From positions 14,535,363 to 14,599,362 of the forward strand of contig CM044967.1 in the NCBI GenBank assembly GCA_024516035.1: DNA of 64,000 nucleotides, read 5' to 3'. The notes under the pieces were generated by a model. It did not search any database. It was not told the origin of the DNA and was given only the letters and a program-made list of their open reading frames with translations. The DNA is from Bactericera cockerelli. Its lineage: Eukaryota > Arthropoda > Insecta > Hemiptera > Triozidae. Below, piece after piece: positions 57,856 through 64,000 of the stretch (its first letter is position 1; each line of letters begins with the position of its first letter). Made by a program: the position numbers and the translations under genes.

Positions 57856-58135
57856 AGTAGTCACTGTGGCAGACGAGTTAGCGCGCTAGGCATTGCACAC
57901 ATGGTGACCTGGGTTCGATTCCCAGCGGGGGAGGATTTTTTCTGCTCTGTACTTGGATGTTCGGGGTCCACTCATACCTCGTGAGGAAAAATGAGTAGCT
58001 GCTTTAATGTGAAGCAGCGATCAGTGGCAGAATCTTAGGCAAAAAAATAATACAAGATATTGTAAATTAAAGTGGTAAAGTCCTATGATTCTGCGCTACC
58101 CACTAAAATTGTGACATAATAACACAAAGAAAAAG
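57856..58135 (+). mobile_element. tRNA-derived SINE, family B
   Basis: Head gtcactgtggcagacgagtt, box B gttcgattccc, complete body and tail (cactaaaattgtgacataat). With 57540-57826 it forms a head-to-head inverted pair about 30 bases apart. Confidence 0.88.
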
Positions 58136-58401
58136 CATTATTATTATTATAACCCATTACCTTGGGCGTAACATCCTCAGGCCCCCCCATACTGGAGGAG
58201 GGGCACATTGTTTGTCATCTGAGCGCCAGGGTCGACACCATAGGGGGGCGGGAAGGTTTGTTGTCCAGCACCCTTTCCACCTCTGCCATGACAGCCGCGT
58301 TCAACTTGGGAACCAACTGGGGGGATTCGGGAACATAAGTGACGAATTATAAAACAGGAATAAATATATATAATTTTTGTAATCTGTAATTTGTAATTGT
58401 A

Positions 58402-60063
58402 TATACAGGGTGTCCCACCAAACTTGGACACCTCAAATTACTCGGCCCCTGAAAGAGTTTTTGAAAAATAAAAAAATCTAGGGTACATGTGCTAATTATG
58501 CGGTTTCAGTTATGAAATTTTTTTTATACAGGGTGGTTCAAAAGTCAGAAATTGAGGTGTCAACTTTCGATTTTTAAATAGATTGACCTGAATTTTATTT
58601 GATAATTTTACTTCTAAATGATTTCTGAGTACTTTTTTAAACAAAAATATTACATACAGGGTGGTTTTTTTTCGACCAATTTTTTTTCTAAATCTCGAAT
58701 AACTCAAGTTCTTTTAATTTTTTCGATAACAAGAATAGAGAGTGTTTGTGTAATGAATACACGCACTTTCAATTGGCATCAAAATTTTTTATACAGGGTG
58801 GTTCACAAGTGAAATAATGACTTGATTTTTTTTAAAACCGAGTTTTTTTAATGTTTTATTTAGGATTAATAAATCTCGTCTAATTTTACACATTTTTCGT
58901 TAGTCATATCGAAAAACAAAACTAAAGTGTTGTACAGGGTGAGACATAATTTTTTTGGAACACCCTGTATATGGGCAGTCAAAGAGACGCAAAATTAAAT
59001 ATAAAGACTAAATATGCAAGAAAAACTTTGATTTTTAATTAAACTAAAAAGTTATGGTGTTTTAACTAATATTGTCGCATGGACCACCCTGTAGATATTT
59101 TTTAAACCATCATATGGGTAGTCGAAACTGTCTAAAATTCAACGAGGAGTCCAAATCTGAAAGAAAAAAAAATGAATTCAAAAAGTCATGCTCAATTTTG
59201 TGTCTACACCTACCTACTTTTTATATCAAGTTTTAAAATCATTCAGTGTGGACACCAAACTGAAAATGGCTTCAAGTTCGTGTTTTTTACTTGTTTTTCC
59301 CACATGATTCGAAGTGTTCGTTGAATTTTATACAACTTAGAGTACCTACATGATAGTTTAAGAAAATATCTACAGGGTGGTCCATGCGACAATATTAGTT
59401 AAAAAACCATAACTTTTTAGTTTAATTAAAAATCAAAGTTTTTCTTGCATATTTAGTCTTTATATTTAATTTTGCGTCTCTTCGACTGCCCATATACAGG
59501 GTGTTACAAAAAAATTATGTCTCACCCTGTACAACACTTTAGTTTTGTTTTTCGATATGACTAACGAAAAATGTGTAAAATTAGACGAAATTTATTAATC
59601 CTAAATAAAAAATTAAAAAAAACTCGGTTTTAAAAAAAATCAAGTCATTATTTCACTTGTGAACCACCCTGTATAAAATTTTTTGATGCCAATTGAAAGT
59701 GCGTGTATTCATTACACAAACACTCTCTATTCTTGTTATCGAAAAAATTAAAAGAACTTGAGTTATTCGAGATTTAGAAAAAAAATTGGTCGAAAAAAAA
59801 CCACCCTGTATGTAATATTTTTGTTTAAAAAAGTACTCAGAAATCATTTAGAAGTAAAATTATCAAATAAAATTTAGGTCGATCCATTTAAAAATCGAAA
59901 GTTGACACCTCAATTTCTGACTTTTGAACCACCCTGTATAAAAAAAATTTCATAACTTAAACCGCATAATTAGCACATGTACCCTAGATTTTTTTATTTT
60001 TCAAAAACTCTTTCAGGGGCCGAGTAATTTGAGGTGTCCAAGTTTGGTGGGACACCCTGTATA
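58402..60063. repeat. Foldback element FB3, 1.66 kb, arms about 750 bp
   Basis: The left half equals the reverse complement of the right half from tatacagggtgtccc to gggacaccctgtata, with few mismatches up to about 59150 and from about 59300. The loop is roughly 150 bases. Mirror ORFs of 64 codons (58618 plus, 59653 minus start side) differ at only two residues, which shows the arm identity; they are not genes. Each arm is modular, with acagggtg words at 58406, 58528, 58656, 58793 and 58934. Confidence 0.93.
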
Positions 60064-60269
60064 CGGGTCAAGCCCAGTGTAAAATCAAATATAAATACAT
60101 GTTACTACAATGAAAAAAAAAAAAATAATAATAATAAGCCAGATTCTGCCAGACCCACCCTGAAGTTGGAGTTTCAACCAATCACAGCGCACTAGAGTCT
60201 GACATAAGGTATAATCTAGCTTCTCGTTTTGGCCCTAATAACCACGAAAGATTCTAGGAACACAATACT

Positions 60270-60325
60270 TTTAGAATTCCAAGGAATTTCTAATATTAGT
60301 ATTAGAAATTCCTTGGAAGTAATAC
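60270..60325. repeat. Palindromic end of the 9640-10024 repeat family
   Basis: ccaaggaatttctaatatta and attagaaattccttgg are inverted around tagtatt. The hairpin matches the ends at 9990-10024 and 40087-40110. Confidence 0.7.
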
Positions 60326-60504
60326 AGCTAGAGTGATTTGTTTTTCCGCCTTATAACAGTCAAGACTTCTACGCTCCATGAACGACGCTAGATAATGTTA
60401 CTAATATGTTGTTATTACCATGGTAACAGCCAATCACACAACTGAAATCAGATACCAGAAATCAGAGAAACAAACATGGTACCAGCGTCAATGGTATACC
60501 GGCT

Positions 60505-61145
60505 GAACCCAGACTGGGTGAGGTTAATGAGGGTAGCGCGGGCTTGTAAGTTTCCAGCGAATGGAGGCTAACAGCCCCGTCGTGATATGACCATGCAGTT
60601 GAAAGCGACATTTAACACACAAAACAATACTATAATAACCTTGTACATATCAGCGGAGTTTATTTATTCGGGCCCTAATAGAGTCTAGTCTAAGGACTTA
60701 CACTTCTCATTTAGTCACTAAAGTTGGGCAACATCCAGCGAGACTAGGACTAATGGTCACCCTTCGAAAGTGAATGGGTAACTATTCAAATTCGAATCCT
60801 CATGATGCTGTCTTTTTCCAGCCCCACTCAGGCTGGGTCAATTTTAGTAGCTGGTTTGTGATTTTCCAGTGAATGGAGGGTAAAACCTAAGTATATGCCA
60901 CACGGGAGAGGGGAAGACCACGACTTAGATGAGAGGATCAGGTCCTGGAGGATGTGTGAGTAATGTAATGGGAGTGACTGGTTGAGGCACGACAGTGAAG
61001 AACAGATCCCCATGGAGGCGAATTGTTGAGGAGGCCAAGGCCCACCCCGGACTGTAGTGCCAATTTATTGGTAAGATAACGTAAGGAGGGTGAAACCTCC
61101 GTCGTCATAATTATAACCATGCAGTTAAAAGCCATGTTGAACCCA
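60505..61145. repeat. Family E SINE-related fragments
   Basis: gactgggtgaggttaatgag with tccagcgaatggaggcta, and caggctgggtcaattttagt with tccagtgaatggagggta, match the body of 12143-12497. ataaccatgcagtt occurs near 60590 and 61115. Confidence 0.55.
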
Positions 61146-61444
61146 AATTAAAAAAAAAAAATTGTACCTAACAAATATTATGTCATGTGAAACCTAACAC
61201 ACGATTAGGTCAGTGTTAAGACACTCGTATGGCCATGCGAAAGGTCCCAGGTTTGAACTCAAGAGACGACAAAATATTTTGATTGTAGCTGTGTTAGTAA
61301 GTATTACCTTCCGGTTCACTCGTGTTGACCTATGAAAGGTACTGTGGCGCTTCTTCCCAATCAGAAGGGAGGCATGCGTTAATATGTAAGCTACAACACA
61401 GTTCACAAGCGTCTACTCTCTCATTAATCTCTCTAGAACTAAGT

Positions 61445-61564
61445 TAAGTTAAAGTTATCATATTTGTGTTGATCACTTTCGTGATATCACAAATACTCAA
61501 ACTAGCTTTACTAAATCTACGCTGAAACCGGGACTTGAACCACCGATCAAGCTACTGAGGTCGG
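61445..61564 (-). mobile_element. Family A SINE with internal deletion and 14-bp target duplication
   Basis: It is flanked by atctctctagaact at 61427-61440 and 61565-61578. About 34 bases of the tRNA-like head between box A and box B are missing, giving accaccgatcaagctactga on the plus strand. Confidence 0.88.
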
Positions 61565-61579
61565 ATCTCTCTAGAACTC

Positions 61580-62145
61580 TTTCCATTAAATTTATGAACC
61601 TTTCACGTATCGTTATGGGATCGATTTCAACAAGTTATTAAAAATCCCGATCCACAAAGAAAGAAAAAAAAAAAATGGAATTTCAAAAGTCAGTTGAAAT
61701 TTTACTATTGGTGACTACAACAACCGATTTTTCGTTAAATTCTTTTGAAAATCCCATATTTAATTAATTTGTGGTGGGTCAACTCTCATAGATTTAATGA
61801 TACCTCAAGCCCTTAGCCAAGAGTACAGACACCGACAAAAAGCGGTTAAATCTCCGCCGGTGGTGGTTATACGTTATACTTGTTAGTCGTTTGGCCTTTA
61901 CACAAGGAGCCTATGTAGCAAATTTCAAATCAATAGCTAAAAGCGTTCTCGAGATATCTTAGTTACAGATTTTCCCTTTGTTTCAAAAACATTATGTAAC
62001 CAATTTTGTGCCTTCTCATGGGTTCTCATGAATCATCACATAGGCTCACAAATCATCAGGTATATAATGAAGGAATCAACTCTTGTGTGAGCCAGTTTTG
62101 TTCGGTTTCTCGGAGAGTTAACATCGTCTCTCTGCTTGTCGGTTC

Positions 62146-62186
<41 letters not shown>

Positions 62187-62794
62187 ACCCAAGTTTTAAA
62201 ATATTGTGTAAAAATCTCTATTCCATTTTAATTTTTATTTCACATCCATTTGTTAAGTGATTTTCCGTTTAAATTGCAGTCGACAGCATAGTAAATTAGG
62301 GTGAGTGTTTTAAATGCATGCATAAATTATATTATCATTTAATTAAAGACGGGAGACCACTGAGTGTAACATTTTAAATGGAAAGTGTTGCGCAACGTTT
62401 CCTGATCATCCATGAAACATTTCGCAGCGTTGACCAACATTTTGAATATACAATGGGAAGTGTTGCAAAGCTTTACGAATTAAATGTCGCTCAAAATTCC
62501 CAATGATCCATGAATCGTTGCGAGACAAAATGTTGCACTTAGTGAGATTCTGGTAGAACTAAAATTTTCTCCCTTTTTTTTCTTCATACCTCTATTTCTT
62601 TGTCTCACATTTTGGTGTTTTTTCCACAATCCACTTTATTTTCAACTAAATTTTCCTATCGATTATCTCTTCTCTTGAGCCTCAAGATTTCTACTTTCTC
62701 ATAAGTGGCTAGTTGTCTACCTACTATAGTTTTGAGCTGCGAGGTTTTTTTTCTCAGAATATTTCAGGACCTCAGTCATTCTCTTTCTCTGTCC
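61580..62794. other. No gene seen
   Basis: A T-run of over 30 bases is at about 62150-62182. A MITE-like segment with gggagaccactgag and cttagtgagattctgg ends (62350-62550) resembles 21197-21373. Confidence 0.45.
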
Positions 62795-63630
62795 TATACA
62801 GAGTGAACAAAAAGTCTCGGGACGGATTTTTTCTTAACGGTTTAAGATACTTGAGTTTTCGCATGAAGTTCTAACACAAGTTTGCCTAATTTCTACAGGG
62901 TGTCCCAAAAGTAGTTAAACAGGCATCAACTTTCGATTTAAATAGAACATCATATTGTTTATTCAATATTTAAAATCTACGTCAAATTTTACACACAATT
63001 GACCCCTAACTTGATTATTTGATTAAAAGAATCTGCGATCAACACCGCGGAATTATGGACTTTTTTTTAATAAAGGTGTTTAAACCCAGAGTGTGATACA
63101 TCAAATTGGTGTAATTTTTCGTGCTAAATTACGTGGTAGCATTGGTTTTTTTCCCATAGTTTACACGTCTGTACATACAGCTCGTGATCAAACTTTGGTC
63201 CTCCTTAAGAATCTCGCTCGAACACTCGCTGTAATACCGGACGTGTAAAATATGGAAAACCCAATTCTACCAAGTGATTTAACATGAAAAAATACCATGA
63301 TTCGTTAAATCACACTCTAGGTTTTAACATTTTTACATATTTCAAAGAAATTCTATGATTCCGCGTGGTTGATCGCAGATCCGTTTTCTCAAAGTATTGA
63401 GTTAGGGGTCAATTGGGTAGAGAATTGAACGTAGTTTCCAATATTGAATAAAAAATAGGGGGTTCTATTTAAAAAACGAAAGTTGATGCTTGTTTCACTA
63501 CTTTCGGGACACTTCGTAGAAATTTCGATTACGACAAAAAATGGTCAAATTTGCGTTAGAACTTGATACAAAAATTCAAATCTCTATCTTAAACCCTTAA
63601 AACATAAAACATAATCGCACACTCTTTGTC
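62795..63630. repeat. Foldback element FB4 (arms about 380 bp)
   Basis: Inner arm blocks tctacagggtgtcccaaaag and ctttcgggacacttcgtaga, then gcatcaactttcg with cgaaagttgatgc, acccctaact with agttaggggt, and gatcaaactt-side loop sequences, meet near 63210. Outer blocks agttctaacacaagtttg and caaatttgcgttagaactt extend the pairing. Confidence 0.85.
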
Positions 63631-64000
63631 CATTTCATTAATTAAACACCTTTTCTCTGTCCTTTCCTTTATTATTCATCACAATTTTATCTTATTTAAC
63701 TATTCTCTGTCCATTTCTTTTTTCGTCAATATTTCCTCCATTGTATTTCTCTCTTCATTCCATCAATTATCCATCACTTTTTTTCCTCATCTCTATTTTT
63801 TCTCTTTTCATCAATTATTATGTATCACCTTTTCACTTTCTCTTTTTTCTGTACTTTTCACTTATCATCCATCAATCATCGCATACCTATTTTCTTTCTT
63901 TTTCGTTCTATATCCTTCTTCTTTTATTCCTAACACCTAACCTCTTAGTCTAATCTTGTACAAATATTTTTCCGTCAATTCTTTCTAATTCACTTAATAT
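63631..64000. other. Pyrimidine-rich low-complexity sequence
   Basis: A ctt/ttc/cat-rich tract. The ORFs across it have no domain and reflect composition only. Confidence 0.6.

Noticed and set aside
58618..59847. Two 64-codon ORFs on opposite strands as genes
   Set aside because: They are mirror images created by the foldback arms and have no homology I recognise.
63626..63953. 104- and 70-codon hydrophobic ORFs as membrane proteins
   Set aside because: The tract is a ctt/ttc-rich low-complexity sequence, so Phe, Ser and Leu codons are forced by composition.

Overview
This window looks like AT-rich nuclear DNA of an insect. The evidence is split genes with GT-AG introns, animal-type protein families, several tRNA-derived SINE families, an intact-ended mariner, a piggyBac-like MITE, hAT-like elements, a Penelope-like retroelement and LINE, copia and RLE fragments. 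A hemipteran such as a planthopper is my guess from the general feel of the sequence; it is not proven here.

Three conserved multi-exon genes were assembled exon by exon, with every reading phase matching. (1) An LPGAT1-like lysophospholipid acyltransferase lies on the minus strand, about 4.4-9.35 kb, 7 coding exons, 373 aa (or 395 aa from an upstream in-frame ATG). (2) A furin/PC1-like proprotein convertase lies on the plus strand, 19.15-30.38 kb, 12 exons, 678 aa, with a complete Asp-His-Asn-Ser catalytic set. (3) A CRAL-TRIO lipid-transfer protein lies on the minus strand, 31.0-37.6 kb, 6 coding exons, 313 aa. Genes 2 and 3 converge, and their poly(A) signals interdigitate near 30.56-30.59 kb. 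A fourth gene at 44.96-46.26 kb is a single-exon ORF for a secreted protein rich in His, Lys and Met whose family I do not recognise. From 46.4 to 64 kb I see no host gene; that part holds AT-rich DNA, SINEs, foldbacks and a minisatellite.

The most interesting content is RNA- and structure-based. A 5'-truncated Penelope-like element (23-1917) is flanked by about 400-bp inverted copies of its own 3' end, and each copy carries a hammerhead-ribozyme motif. A separate, much smaller repeat family carries textbook type I hammerheads: intact at 5270-5330 (minus) and 37680-37745 (plus), decayed at 24268-24335. These resemble the short-helix-III ribozymes of animal retrozymes. One further copy (36.25-36.34 kb) begins its homology at the predicted cleavage site. 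There are also four long foldback elements, three of them with ACAGGGT-type termini, a 29-bp minisatellite built around the same core that is open in two frames over most of its length, a tandemly duplicated partial exon in the convertase gene, and an ORF1-only LINE that parallels mammalian HAL1 elements.
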